Program-made: the position numbers and the translations under genes
Shown here: positions 54,134-63,406 of the stretch, in pieces
How positions within the stretch are numbered: the first letter of the stretch is position 1
How the letters are laid out: each line of letters opens with the position of its first letter
From: Bin87 sp965220055
GTDB lineage: Bacteria > Chloroflexota > Dehalococcoidia > Lucifugimonadales > UBA3495
Reading direction: 5' to 3'
DNA length: 64,000 nt
Assembly: GCA_965220055.1 (NCBI GenBank)
Contig: CBDCPE010000004.1
Location: 3,906,001-3,970,000, forward strand
The notes under the pieces: generated by a model
What the model was told of the DNA's origin: nothing
The model's database searches: none
The model's input: the letters and a program-made list of their open reading frames with translations, nothing else

Positions 54134-55474
54134 CTACGCCGCTTCCGCTGCCAGCGGAGCCCGTCGCTCCGGACGCCGCGCCAGCAGCATCAGGCACATC
54201 GCCATCCCCTGCACCGTCGCCGAGAAAAGGATCAGGATGGTGTAGCTTCCCGTCAGGTCGTACACCACCGGCCCCACTATCTGCCCCAGTCCCAACCCGC
54301 CGGCCTCGAAGGGACGCATCGCCCCGGCGATGGATCCGTAGGAGTTCCGCCCGAAATAGTCCGCCACCAGCATGTACAGCAGCACTTCCAGCGCGCTGTG
54401 GAACAACCCCCAGAACACTCCGTAGGCGTAGGCCGCCACCAGCGAGTTGACCTGCAGCAACCCCAGCGTCGCCAGCGCCGAGACCCCCATGGCTCCGATG
54501 ATGCACCATCGCGGCGTCAGCTTCCCCGCCACCTGTCCCCACACCAGGCTGCTCAACGCCAGGAATGTGCTCACGCTCAGCACCCCCGCCGCCTGCGGTG
54601 TCGTCAGCCCTGCAAACTCGTGCAGGTAGGGCACCAGGCTGAACCCCAGGCCGGAACTGCCCGTCACGTTGAGAAATGCGACCATTGAGACCATCCAGAA
54701 AGCTTTGGATCGCATCGCCTCTCTGGACGTCCAGCTCACTTCCTCCACCGTCCGCACCGCCGTTCCCCGTGCCGCGCCGTGTCCGCCCGGACCCGACGAA
54801 GCGGAGCCGGATTGCCCTGTCGCCGTCGCCGCCTGAGCCCCATCGGGCAGCAGCCCGATGTCCTCCGGCCGCCGGCGCATGATGATGATCATGGGGATGG
54901 CCAGGAACAGGCTGAAAAAACCCATGAGCCGGAAAGCCGTCCGCCAGTCCGCTAGCAGCGTTATGACCGCGAACGCCTGGATGATCAGCGCCCCGCTGAT
55001 GGGACGATAGATGCCGGTGAGGGCCAGCGCGATGTTGCGGCGCCGGTTGAAGAAGTTGACCGCCATCGTCCGCGGCACCACGCCGATGAGGAAGGGCTGG
55101 CTGATGGCCCGCCCGATTACCGCCGCGATGAAAAATTGCCAGGCCGTGTGCACCCCGCCGATGGCCACCAGGGACAGTCCCAAGACAATCACCCCGATTG
55201 GCATCAGCCATCTGGGCCCATACCGGTCCGCCAGCCGTCCGGCGAAGGGCGCGAAGACCCCCGACATCCAGACGCCGCAGCTGGACGCCAGCCCGATGCT
55301 GGTCCGTGGCCAGTTGGTGTCCTCCAGGATGAAACTCTGCACTCCTCCCAGCACCACCCCCGCCACCACCGTGGCCACGAAAGCCCCGGCGCCCGAAAGC
55401 CCGAGCACCAGCCAGCCGTAGTAAAAGGGGGTGTAGGGACGCCAGTTGAGGAGGGCCGACAGAGAGGACGCCAT
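54134..55474 (-). CDS. MFS transporter
   Basis: A 446-residue permease with 12 predicted membrane helices. Motif A-like GRLADRYGPRWLMP between helices 2 and 3, a charged central loop (residues 195-245) and the second-half equivalent GQVAGKLTPRW. Family resembles monocarboxylate/oxalate-formate antiporters (N-terminal FYYGWLVLGLSGAGAFVATV). It may import a substrate of the neighbouring monooxygenase or dehydrogenase genes. Start ATG 55474, weak ribosome site. Confidence 0.88.
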   Translation of the reverse strand: MASSLSALLNWRPYTPFYYGWLVLGLSGAGAFVATVVAGVVLGGVQSFILEDTNWPRTSIGLASSCGVWMSGVFAPFAGRLADRYGPRWLMPIGVIVLGLSLVAIGGVHTAWQFFIAAVIGRAISQPFLIGVVPRTMAVNFFNRRRNIALALTGIYRPISGALIIQAFAVITLLADWRTAFRLMGFFSLFLAIPMIIIMRRRPEDIGLLPDGAQAATATGQSGSASSGPGGHGAARGTAVRTVEEVSWTSREAMRSKAFWMVSMVAFLNVTGSSGLGFSLVPYLHEFAGLTTPQAAGVLSVSTFLALSSLVWGQVAGKLTPRWCIIGAMGVSALATLGLLQVNSLVAAYAYGVFWGLFHSALEVLLYMLVADYFGRNSYGSIAGAMRPFEAGGLGLGQIVGPVVYDLTGSYTILILFSATVQGMAMCLMLLARRPERRAPLAAEAA

Positions 55475-55516
55475 GGGTCAGACACTTGTATCAGACCGCC
55501 GCCATTGGGACAAGAA

Positions 55517-55728
55517 CGCGTGACTCCTGACGCGTACCCAGTTGGGTATTGTGTGGGGCGATCTGACGTAGCAATCCTATCGCCGGGACGACGTCTCTTC
55601 CGGCGACGAGATTGCCGCGCTTCGCTCGCAATGACAGCAGAAAGGACGCTGGCATTGACAAAGCAACGGGCAGTCGCAATGACAGGAGAAAGGGCGTTCG
55701 CAATGGCAGTTTGAACGCAAGCGGGTAT
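55517..55728. repeat. Intergenic repeat, copy 4 (inverted)
   Basis: Starts TGACGCGTACCCAGTTGGG and carries GAGATTGCCGCGCTTCGCTC, GCAATGACAG and three degenerate CGCAATGACAGGAGAAAGG units. It lies beside the second structured-RNA copy. Confidence 0.75.
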
Positions 55729-55791
55729 GTTTCAGATGGGTTGGATACTTGGTGCGGTCAGGTTTTCGGTGCGGTGATTTTGGTTCGTGCT

Positions 55792-56066
55792 GCCAGAGCC
55801 TGATGGTCGTTTGTTAGCCCCACGGCCGGGGTGGTACGCAAAGATTTAACCCCTGGTTCGGATCACTGCGGTGGGACCGTGAGGGTCCGGGCCGCATCTC
55901 CCAGGATAGTGGCGTCTCCTGTGGCCGTTGAGACCGCGCCGGCGAGTTTCCCGGGTGGGAACGGCGGCGGTCCCGGTAAGTCGGAGGGCCGGGTATTGCG
56001 ATTTTGATGCTAACGGTTGGCCGTGAACGACCGGTTGGCTCTGGCGGAACGAATTATCACCTGACG
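55792..56066 (-). ncRNA. Candidate structured non-coding RNA, copy 2
   Basis: Inverted counterpart of 28619-28893 with high identity over about 255 bases. The closing helix GCCAGAGCC/GGCTCTGGC (56045-56037 with 55800-55792) is conserved. The hairpin GGACC-CTCAC-GGTCC (55888-55874) shows the A-U to G-C compensatory change relative to copy 1. Single-base indels between copies exclude a conserved reading frame. Repeats flank it on both sides. Confidence 0.55.
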
Positions 56067-56072
56067 GGACTC

Positions 56073-56101
56073 ATTATGGAACAGGCGTTCGCTCTTGTCA
56101 A
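56073..56101 (-). promoter_or_regulatory. Promoter of the structured RNA candidate, copy 2
   Basis: On the minus strand TTGACA (56101-56096), 17-base spacer, CATAAT (56078-56073): near-perfect sigma-70 consensus. Confidence 0.65.
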
Positions 56102-56114
56102 GAGGGGGTGTCGC

Positions 56115-56300
56115 TGACGCGTACCCACTCGCGTTCAAACCGTCGTTGCGAGCACCCTTTCCCCTCGTCATTGCGAGCACCCTTCCCCATGTCATTGCGA
56201 GCGCCCCTTCCCCCTGTCATTGCGAGCGAAGCGCGGCAATCTCGTCGGCGGAGGAGACATCGTCCCTGCGATGGTATCGCCGCGCCGCGTCCCGCGTCCC
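56115..56300. repeat. Intergenic repeat, copy 5, with expanded inner units
   Basis: TGACGCGTACCCACTCGCG, then four consecutive units of the type CATTGCGAGCRCCCTTCCCC, then GAAGCGCGGCAATCTCGTCGG. The unit number is higher than in other copies. The right terminal repeat is not visible. Confidence 0.75.
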
Positions 56301-56403
56301 GCGTCCCGCGTTGCCGGGGCCGCCGGCCGCGTCTATACTTCGCAAAAGATTAGCATCCGCGACACTGCCTGCAAGAATGCAGGGATGACCGCCGGGAGGT
56401 GGA

Positions 56404-57231
56404 ATGATGGCTACTGCGAGCGTGAACGGCGCCGAGATTTATTACGAAGAAACGGGAAGCGGACCGCCCATCATTCTTTCGCCGGGTGGCCTCCAGGGGA
56501 ATGCCAGCAGCTACCAGCCGGTGATCGAGAGTCTGTCCCAGGAGCACCGCGTGGTGGTGTACGACCGCCGCTTCGGCGCCCAGTCCCGCAGCGCCATGGT
56601 GGTGCAGACCTGGGACATGGTATGCGACGACGTCTTCGGCCTGATGGACTCCCTGGGCATCGAGCAGGCCTACCTCGGCGGCGGCTCCTTCGGGGCGGCG
56701 ATCTCCCTGGGATGCGCCGTGCGCCGGCCGGAGCGCGTGCGCGCCATCTTCCCCTCCAACATCGCGGGCGGCGTAATCTGCGATGCCTACCTGGCGGCGA
56801 AGCTGTTTAAGAGCATGGACATGGCGGAGAACGACAGCATCGCGTCGGTGGTGGACGCCTTCGACCCCGACGACCGCTTTTCGCCCTTCAGCCCCGAGTT
56901 GGCCCAGACCGATGCCGACTACCGGAAGAACCTGGAGGCCATGAACACCGAGGACTTCGTGCAGGTGATGCGCGACACCATCTACGCCCTGTTCGACGGC
57001 CCCTACCGGACCCTGGGGATGACCGAGAAGGCGCTGAAGAGCGTCTCCGTCCCCGCGATGGTCATGCCGGGCAACAACGACGTCCACCCCAGGGGTCTGG
57101 CCCAGGCCGTTCACCGCCTGGTTCCCAACTGCCGCTGGGCCGAGGTCCGCCCCCACAGCGAGGAGCCGGAAAAGTACACCAAGCGCGTGCTGGGCTTCCT
57201 GTCCGAAGTGGAGGCCAACACCCGCGGCTAG
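56404..57231 (+). CDS. Alpha/beta hydrolase
   Basis: A 275-residue enzyme: IILSPGGLQGNASSYQPVIE, VVVYDRRFGAQSRS, nucleophile elbow GGGSFGAA (Ser about residue 98), then VMPGNNDVHP with the acid. The catalytic His is likely within AEVRPHSEEPEKY. GGGAGGTGG precedes the two ATGs at 56404 and 56407. It stands alone between the repeat and the Septu-like pair. Confidence 0.87.
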   Translation: MMATASVNGAEIYYEETGSGPPIILSPGGLQGNASSYQPVIESLSQEHRVVVYDRRFGAQSRSAMVVQTWDMVCDDVFGLMDSLGIEQAYLGGGSFGAAISLGCAVRRPERVRAIFPSNIAGGVICDAYLAAKLFKSMDMAENDSIASVVDAFDPDDRFSPFSPELAQTDADYRKNLEAMNTEDFVQVMRDTIYALFDGPYRTLGMTEKALKSVSVPAMVMPGNNDVHPRGLAQAVHRLVPNCRWAEVRPHSEEPEKYTKRVLGFLSEVEANTRG

Positions 57232-57444
57232 CCCAGCGCGCATTGTCACCTGTGCCGGCCGATTGCCGACGGCACCGCCCGCTCACCAACGTCATCGGCC
57301 GGGGCCCGTCGATTGACGGTGCAGTTGTCGGATTATCTGTTTATTCCTCACATCATGTTGTGTCGGCAGATCGGATTCGCGGCGTTTCACCATTTGCCCC
57401 TCGCGACCCGTGGGGTCTAACATCAACGAATTCCAGCCGCAATT

Positions 57445-58212
57445 TCAAGCTGCGAGATCGTCAATATAAGCGGTCAAGCACTTTGAAAGACCTCCGGGAA
57501 ACGGTGCGAAATCCAAGTGCGAATAAAAGTTGAAAACGGTTTGTCTGGTTGAGCGAATGACCTCATCACGGCTACCTTTTCGTCCATTGAATCCAATTGG
57601 CCGATACTGTCCACCAAAAGGCCAAAACGATCCCACCCGCCTCCTAGACGGAAGGCGGGTGGGATCGTTTTGGCCTATCGAAATGTCGTTTAAATCGATA
57701 TCGACTATTGTTCTTTTCGCGGTTGACCACTCAACTGTTCCCATCTGGTCATTTGGGATGATTTCGCCAGTTGAATGATTGAAATCGATACAATCTCTCG
57801 CCGTCCGTTGGCCCGCGATTTCATTCGGGCTCAGGTATCCGGAGACCGCAGTGTACCGGGGATTGGCAGCGACAAGTGACTGGTTCGTACCGTCGCTTAG
57901 CTCCGGCCATTTATTGTCTTTGGCGTGATTGCATCTCCAGCAGGAGTACACCAAATTGAGCCAATCCAACCAGAGATTGGTGCATCGGTATCTAGGCTTG
58001 TAGTGGTCTACACTCTCTTCGTGTCTTGAGGCGCGCGGTCTGGCGGTCGGAACGCAAGGTTGCTCACAATAGGCACACATCCCGTTGAAATCGATCTTTA
58101 ACTCTTGCCTGACCCGCCGTCGGTCCGGGACGCCCAATTCAAGCCAATCTTTGTAATTCGATCGCAGTTGCACGAAGAAACTAGGTTCAGGAGAACGCGG
58201 TACCGAATGCAT
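57445..58212 (-). CDS. ptuB: HNH endonuclease, PtuB-like (Septu defence)
   Basis: A 255-residue HNH nuclease. Zinc- and metal-binding motifs: CAYCEQPC (residues about 46-53), HEESVDHYKPR, LVYSCWRCNHAKDNKWP. It follows the ATPase PtuA by seven bases, the arrangement of the Septu antiphage system. A 56-bp perfect palindrome at 57620-57675 lies in the C-terminal part and adds about 20 residues (GQNDPTRLPSRRRVGSFWPF) without breaking the frame. Start ATG 58212 has GAGTGAG upstream. Confidence 0.82.
   Translation of the reverse strand: MHSVPRSPEPSFFVQLRSNYKDWLELGVPDRRRVRQELKIDFNGMCAYCEQPCVPTARPRASRHEESVDHYKPRYRCTNLWLDWLNLVYSCWRCNHAKDNKWPELSDGTNQSLVAANPRYTAVSGYLSPNEIAGQRTARDCIDFNHSTGEIIPNDQMGTVEWSTAKRTIVDIDLNDISIGQNDPTRLPSRRRVGSFWPFGGQYRPIGFNGRKGSRDEVIRSTRQTVFNFYSHLDFAPFPGGLSKCLTAYIDDLAA
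57620..57675. repeat. 56-bp perfect palindrome inside the HNH gene
   Basis: Two perfect 23-base arms (GGCCAAAACGATCCC.. and ..GGGATCGTTTTGGCC) around a 10-base loop. No second copy is seen in the window. It lies within an in-frame peptide absent from the expected PtuB pattern. Confidence 0.8.
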
Positions 58213-58219
58213 AAAATTC

Positions 58220-59461
58220 TCACTCGACGTTTTGCTCTTTCGATTCCCTGTATTCTGTTAGCGCGGCCCTGAAATGCTCTTCAAAGAGAGCCAGATCAGC
58301 CGCGCTGATGCCCCCTGCTTCTAAGCTCCTGTCCACGGATTCGCTCAATTCTTCGATTCGTCGCTTGCGTTCGGCCTCTTCTTCGTCTGAATCCTTTGGC
58401 TCTTGTTTGCGCAATTCACGAAGCTCTTGTGCCAACATTGCGGTTTTTTCATCTGTGGGATCTGGTACTCCCATGAGCCCGCGCAAAATTTCATCGATTG
58501 TCCACCCGACAATAGCCTCATTGTTGGGCAGTTCCGCCCTAACAACAAGTTCATTGTCCCTGAAGAGACGATGAACCTGTCCGGGTTGTAAACCAGCGAC
58601 TACAAAAGGAGAGTGGGTAGTCGCGAAAACCTGCAACCCCGCGAAAGAACCCAACAACGTCGGAATGACCCTGCGCTGCCAATTTGGGTGCAAATGATTC
58701 TCGATCTCGTCGATGAGCAATATTACAGGCCGAGATCTCCATCCGACCGAAAATTTGTAATGCTCGGCCATCTTCAAAACGAAGAATTCGATCCAAGAAA
58801 TGGTGCCCTGAGTCCCATCGCTGAGGTCGCCCCTGAAGACCTGGTTGTATGGGCCTCTCCGGTTGTACGGTATTGCGTGGGACACCGAATAGCCCATCCA
58901 GGGGTAGTGATGCGTAGCCTCGCCGACGGTACGGTTACTCGTAAACTGAGTTCCATCGTCTGCCGTGTTTCGCACGTTCAGCGAAAAGCTCCGCTTCCAC
59001 CCATAGTCCTTGGGAGATACTTCAGAAAGTAGCTCATGACAAATCTTTCGGGCGCAATCGTGAGCAATCTCAAGCGCTTCATAGTATTTTGAGCCGCTAA
59101 AATTATTGTCAGATCCCGTCAACAATCGCTTTTCCATCAGTATCTTGGCTGCGTGGAGCTTCCTACTGTCGAACAACGTCGCGTCATCATTGAGCGCTGC
59201 GCTCACGTCTCGTACATCATCGCTCTGGCGTATGAGATCACCGTGGCCCGTGTTGTCTTGAGACTTGGGAAATCCAATTCGCAAGGCGGGAACGGTGACG
59301 CAAGGACATTCGTGTCGCAAACCTCGGATGTACCGTATCAACGTGGACTTGCCAGTCGCATTAGGGCCGATGAAAACGTTCACCCTTTCGTGGAAGTTGA
59401 TTGTGATCTCTTCAGTAAACGGCTGAGTGTTGGCTATTGAAATTTGATCGATTGGCGGCAT
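58220..59461 (-). CDS. ptuA: ABC/SMC-type ATPase, PtuA-like (Septu defence)
   Basis: A 413-residue overcoming-lysogenisation-type ATPase. Walker A FIGPNATGKSTLIRY (residues about 31-45), a middle region, Walker B VILLIDEIENHLHPNWQ and the switch TTHSPFVVAG. The charged C-terminal part (ELRELRKQEPKDSDEEEAERKR) is helical. PtuA forms a complex with PtuB nuclease in antiviral defence. Start ATG 59461 follows GGAAGTGA. Local GC is lower than neighbours, suggesting acquisition. 59462-59764 holds no gene. Confidence 0.82.
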   Translation of the reverse strand: MPPIDQISIANTQPFTEEITINFHERVNVFIGPNATGKSTLIRYIRGLRHECPCVTVPALRIGFPKSQDNTGHGDLIRQSDDVRDVSAALNDDATLFDSRKLHAAKILMEKRLLTGSDNNFSGSKYYEALEIAHDCARKICHELLSEVSPKDYGWKRSFSLNVRNTADDGTQFTSNRTVGEATHHYPWMGYSVSHAIPYNRRGPYNQVFRGDLSDGTQGTISWIEFFVLKMAEHYKFSVGWRSRPVILLIDEIENHLHPNWQRRVIPTLLGSFAGLQVFATTHSPFVVAGLQPGQVHRLFRDNELVVRAELPNNEAIVGWTIDEILRGLMGVPDPTDEKTAMLAQELRELRKQEPKDSDEEEAERKRRIEELSESVDRSLEAGGISAADLALFEEHFRAALTEYRESKEQNVE

Positions 59462-59764
59462 TTCATTTCACTTCCAAGATCCCGGTGCTTCGTTCGTCAT
59501 TGCTAGAGACTTATCGATCGCCCGTGGTTTCGATTTCCAAGGTATCACATCTCTGTCCGTGTTCAGAAAGTGGTGGTCTGGTGATTTCGTGTCACGAAAC
59601 CAGCCTTAGGCTGCTATTGATTGGGCTCTGGGATGGAGCACAAAATCGGCCGATGCATAAACGCCTTAAGGCGGAGATTGAGCAGCGATCCAAGCGCGGA
59701 ACCGCGCCTATAATTTCATCGATGTGACGTCGCTCCGCCACCGACCGCAGCCCCACCGCTCGTC

Positions 59765-60898
59765 CTACCCCGCCACCAGCATATCGTCGGTGCTCATCAA
59801 CGGCGACAGCAGCCGTGGCGCATCGTCGGTGACGAGGACCATGTCCTGCAGGTGCCAGTAGCCGATGTGCGGCTCCAGGGCCACCACCATGCCCACCTCC
59901 AGGACCCGCGTGCTCGACGGCACCATGTACGGCTCCTGCTGGTGCCACCACGCACCCACGCCGTGCCCGGCCAGGGCCACGTTGCCCTCAAAGCCAGCCT
60001 CGTGGAACGCGTCGTTGGCGAAGTGGTAAATGTCCGCCGTGCGCGCGCCGGGGACGCACCGGTCGATGGTGCCGCGATAGATGTCCAGCACGGTTTGGTA
60101 GGTGCGCTTCTGCTCGTCTGAAGGCACGCCCACGCAGACGCTCCGCGACTGGTGGCCGGGATAGCCGTTGAGATAGGCGACGTAGTCATTGCGGATGATG
60201 TCGCCGGCCTCGAAGGCCAGGTCGCTCTCACCGCCGTAGCCCACGGTGTTGCGGCTGGAGTTCAGGATGCCATGGACCCAGTTGGCTCCTCGCCTCAAAC
60301 AGCTTTCGACGATGCGACTGTGCACCAGCCGTTCCATGTCGCCGGGCCGCACCGTGGGCAGCACCTCCAGGTACGCCTCGTCCAGCAGCCGGGCTCCGGC
60401 CTCCAGGGCCGCCACCTCTTCGGGGGTCTTGATCCAGCGCACCCGGTCCATCAGCTCGGTGCTGTCCACGATGCGCGCCCTTGGCAGCAGCCGGCCGATT
60501 TCCTCCCACCGGTTCGCGCTGACGTAGCTCTTCTCGAACCCGATGGTCTCCTCGGCCAGCCCCAGTTGCCGCAGCACTTCGGCGGCCCTCTGGTAAGGCG
60601 ACTCCGCGTAGTCGTCCACCACCTCGATGTGTTCCAGCCACGAGTCCCGGCGGGCCAGCGGCGCGGCGTAGGAGTTCAGCACCAGCACCGGCTCGCCCGT
60701 CCGCGGCCACACCAGCAGCACCTCCCGCGGCGAATCGGGAAACTCCAGGTGCCGCGCCAGCGTGCCGGGATAGGCGAACCCCGCCAGGTAGGTGAAGTTC
60801 TTGCCCGAGCGGGCGACCACCGCCGAAACGCCCTCTTCGTCCATCAGCCGGTGCAGCCGTTCCACGTTGGCGATTATCTTGCCGTACGCATTGGCCAT
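59765..60898 (-). CDS. M24 family protein, creatinase/aminopeptidase P-like, metal ligands altered
   Basis: A 377-residue pita-bread-fold protein. N-terminal creatinase domain (VERLHRLMDEEGVSAVVARSGKNFTYLAG), C-terminal M24 domain: GDIIRNDYVAYLNGYPGHQSRSV, LAGHGVGAWWHQQEP, LEVGMVVALEPHIGYWHLQDMVLVTDD. In metallopeptidases the second ligand is Asp (GYxxDxxR) and the last Glu (xxEDxxLVT); here they are Gln and Gln. So it may act without metal, as creatinase does. Start ATG 60898 follows GAGAGTGAGAG. Neighbouring hydantoinase suggests amide or N-compound breakdown. Confidence 0.82.
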   Translation of the reverse strand: MANAYGKIIANVERLHRLMDEEGVSAVVARSGKNFTYLAGFAYPGTLARHLEFPDSPREVLLVWPRTGEPVLVLNSYAAPLARRDSWLEHIEVVDDYAESPYQRAAEVLRQLGLAEETIGFEKSYVSANRWEEIGRLLPRARIVDSTELMDRVRWIKTPEEVAALEAGARLLDEAYLEVLPTVRPGDMERLVHSRIVESCLRRGANWVHGILNSSRNTVGYGGESDLAFEAGDIIRNDYVAYLNGYPGHQSRSVCVGVPSDEQKRTYQTVLDIYRGTIDRCVPGARTADIYHFANDAFHEAGFEGNVALAGHGVGAWWHQQEPYMVPSSTRVLEVGMVVALEPHIGYWHLQDMVLVTDDAPRLLSPLMSTDDMLVAG

Positions 60899-61090
60899 AA
60901 CTCTCACTCTCGTTTGTGGTGGTGTCGTCACAACAACCCGGTCCAAAGAACCGGTGCTCGCCTTTTCCCAATGACTTGGAAGGATGCGGCGCTATCGGCA
61001 CTCCAGGCTGCCGCCGCCCTCCATCCCTTGCCGTGCAGGAATGCATTGTCCACCAGATGCCACTGTTTTTACAGGTTCTGGTCACAGCTG

Positions 61091-61250
61091 GCGTGTACCC
61101 CCTTGCATTCAAACTATCATTGAGAGCCCCTTTCCCCTGTCATTGCGAGCGAAGCGCGGCAATCTCGTCGGTGGAGGAGATGTCGTCCAGGCTGCGGGAC
61201 TGCCACGCCATCCCGTTCCTCAACGGCGCAACATCCGTAAGACGATCGGC
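61091..61250. repeat. Intergenic repeat, copy 6
   Basis: GTGTACCCCCTTGCATTCAAAC, ATCATTGAGAGCCCC, GTCATTGCGAGCGAAGCGC and GGCAATCTCGTCGGTGGAG are visible; the right end is degenerate. The gap 60899-61387 holds no gene. Confidence 0.7.
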
Positions 61251-61387
61251 ACGCCGACTGCGCTATTTTGTAGCCGCATATTGCGCTTACGCCCCTCTGC
61301 CCCGCGTTATAATCGCGCCAAAATTGGGCGACTTGCGTAACGTTCGCTGTCGCCGATGCTCGCTACACGTACGTTCAGGAGGCAATC

Positions 61388-62830
61388 ATGCTGGACTTGA
61401 TAATCAAGGGCGGGACCGTGGTCACACCCGACGGCGTTGGGCTGAGGGACGTTGGCATCCAGGACGAGCACATCGCGGCGGTGGCCGCCCCGGGCGTGCT
61501 CGACGACATCGGCGCCGGCGAGACCATCGACGCCACCGGCATGATCGTCCTGCCCGGTGGCATCGAACCCCACGCTCACATCAACGTGCCAGTGCCCGAC
61601 TACTGGGCCGGCGGCGACGACGGTGTCTTCACCCAGCCTCCGGAAGCTGCCAGCCGTGCCGCGGCCTTCGGCGGCGTCACCACCTACGTCGACTTCGCCG
61701 GAGCACTCCCCCTGACCCCCGGGGCCGTCCCACCGTCCGATCCGATCATGTCCCAGATCGAGACCCGCCGCGACACCTTCCGCGGCCACTCCTATACAGA
61801 CTACACCTTCCACTACATCCTGGCGGGAGCCATCCCGCCCAGCACGATGGGGGAGATTGGCGAGGCGATCCAGTCGGGCGTCGCCAGCTTCAAAATCTTC
61901 ACGACGTTCCACGCCCGCGTTCCCATGGGCCATCTCTGGGAGATCTTCCAGGAGGTCAGCAAGCACGGCGGCATCATGGCCGTCCACGCCGAGGAGGACG
62001 ACATCGTCACCTACATGGAGGAGAAGCTCGAGCGCGAGGGCCGCGACCACGGGTCCAACCTGCACCTGGCCCACAACAACATCTCCGAGGACATCTCCTT
62101 CCGCAAGGTGATACGGCTGGCCCAAAAGACCGAGACGGGGATCTACTTCGTCCATACCACGGCCAAGGAGGGCGTGGCAGCCATCGCCGAGGCTCGCGGC
62201 GCCCAGCTGCCAGTGTACGGCGAGGCGTTGCACAACTACCTCCAGTTCACCTGCGACGACTACCTGGAACCCGACGGCCTGGCCATCCATACCTACCCGG
62301 CCATCAAGTTCTCCGACGACCGCGATGCGCTGCAGCAGGGCCTGGTGGACGGCCCGATCTGCACCACGGCCACCGACGAGTGGACCACCTACAAGAACAT
62401 CAAGCTGGCCGGCGACACCATCCGCACCCTGTGCGGCGGCCACAACGGCATCGAGACCCGTATGCCGGTCACCTACACCAAGCTGGCCGCCAACGGGCGC
62501 ATCGACCTGGAACGGTTCGCCGCCATCACCTCGACCAACGCCGCCAAGATCCTCGGGATGTACCCGCAGAAGGGCGCTATCGCGGTGGGCAGCGACGCCG
62601 ACATCGTCCTCTTCGACCCCAACCTGAAGAAGACCATCACCGTGGATGAGCTGCACGCCGAATCCGACTACTCCATCTGGGACGGCTTCCAGTGCGAGGG
62701 CTACCCGGTGATGACGATGCTGCGCGGCAAGGTGATCGTCCGCGACGGCCAGTTGCTGGGCAGTTCCGCCGATGGTCGGTGGCTCTCCCGCAAGGTCGCT
62801 CCGCGGGTGATAACGCAGACGTCCGTCTAG
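61388..62830 (+). CDS. D-hydantoinase/dihydropyrimidinase
   Basis: A 480-residue binuclear amidohydrolase opening cyclic ureides. Metal ligands: HxH in GGIEPHAHINVP, carboxylated Lys in VASFKIFTT, His in MAVHAEEDD and FVHTTAKEG, Asp in TTATDEWTTY. C-terminal TNAAKILGMYPQKGAIAVGSDADIVLFDP is typical. Start ATG 61388 has AGGAGG eight bases upstream. Substrate could be hydantoins, dihydropyrimidines or phenylhydantoin; not determined. It lies divergent to the M24 gene. Confidence 0.93.
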   Translation: MLDLIIKGGTVVTPDGVGLRDVGIQDEHIAAVAAPGVLDDIGAGETIDATGMIVLPGGIEPHAHINVPVPDYWAGGDDGVFTQPPEAASRAAAFGGVTTYVDFAGALPLTPGAVPPSDPIMSQIETRRDTFRGHSYTDYTFHYILAGAIPPSTMGEIGEAIQSGVASFKIFTTFHARVPMGHLWEIFQEVSKHGGIMAVHAEEDDIVTYMEEKLEREGRDHGSNLHLAHNNISEDISFRKVIRLAQKTETGIYFVHTTAKEGVAAIAEARGAQLPVYGEALHNYLQFTCDDYLEPDGLAIHTYPAIKFSDDRDALQQGLVDGPICTTATDEWTTYKNIKLAGDTIRTLCGGHNGIETRMPVTYTKLAANGRIDLERFAAITSTNAAKILGMYPQKGAIAVGSDADIVLFDPNLKKTITVDELHAESDYSIWDGFQCEGYPVMTMLRGKVIVRDGQLLGSSADGRWLSRKVAPRVITQTSV

Positions 62831-62887
62831 GGCCTGTGGACAATCAGATTCTGAGGTAGTTCCGAAGGCCCTGGGCCAAAGAGCGGT

Positions 62888-63406
62888 GTGTTTCCTCTGA
62901 CATACATTGGGAATATCCTGTCCCGCCACATTGCCTTTCCAGCCGTCCTCTTGGCGTTGGCCCTGGCCGCCGCCTGCGGCGGTCCGTTGGGAGACACTGT
63001 CGATGCAGGCGGTTCAGGGCTGGAGGTTCTTCCGGATGGAGATGGTCTGATCACCCGGAACGAAGCGGAGGAGTTGGCAACCGAATGGCTTGCAATGTCG
63101 GCTCCGGAGGTTTCGGGAACAGAAATCGAGAGGGTGTGGGCCAGTTGCCTGTCGACGCTACGGTCTTATGAACAAGACCTGTTAGAGGGCAATGACTCGA
63201 CCTATCCCGCCTTCCCGCCTCCCGGTACACCAGTCTGGATAGTGGAAGTGAAGGGTATCTCACTGCCTGCCGGAATCTCTCCCCACAACGCCAGGCAGCC
63301 TTACCGCTACGCACTGGCAGTCATCAATGCCGAGACAGGCGACTCAATTGCCAGTACGCGGCGTAGAGAAACTCTGATGGAACCGGCTAGGGAAGCCCAT
63401 CAGTAA
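62888..63406 (+). CDS. Predicted lipoprotein of unknown function
   Basis: A 172-residue protein with an N-terminal hydrophobic segment and lipobox LAAAC at residues about 26-30 (ALALAAACGGP), so probably lipid-anchored. The mature part is acidic (NEAEELATEWLAMSAPEVSG, VWIVEVKGISLPAGI) and resembles PepSY-like small secreted domains only weakly. Start GTG 62888. A 13-base inverted repeat GGGCCTGTGGACA flanks it at 62830 and 63418. Confidence 0.6.
   Translation: MFPLTYIGNILSRHIAFPAVLLALALAAACGGPLGDTVDAGGSGLEVLPDGDGLITRNEAEELATEWLAMSAPEVSGTEIERVWASCLSTLRSYEQDLLEGNDSTYPAFPPPGTPVWIVEVKGISLPAGISPHNARQPYRYALAVINAETGDSIASTRRRETLMEPAREAHQ

Noticed and set aside
60899..61387. Coding potential upstream of the hydantoinase
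   Set aside because: The open frame across this gap is antisense or repeat-derived, with no ribosome site or family match.
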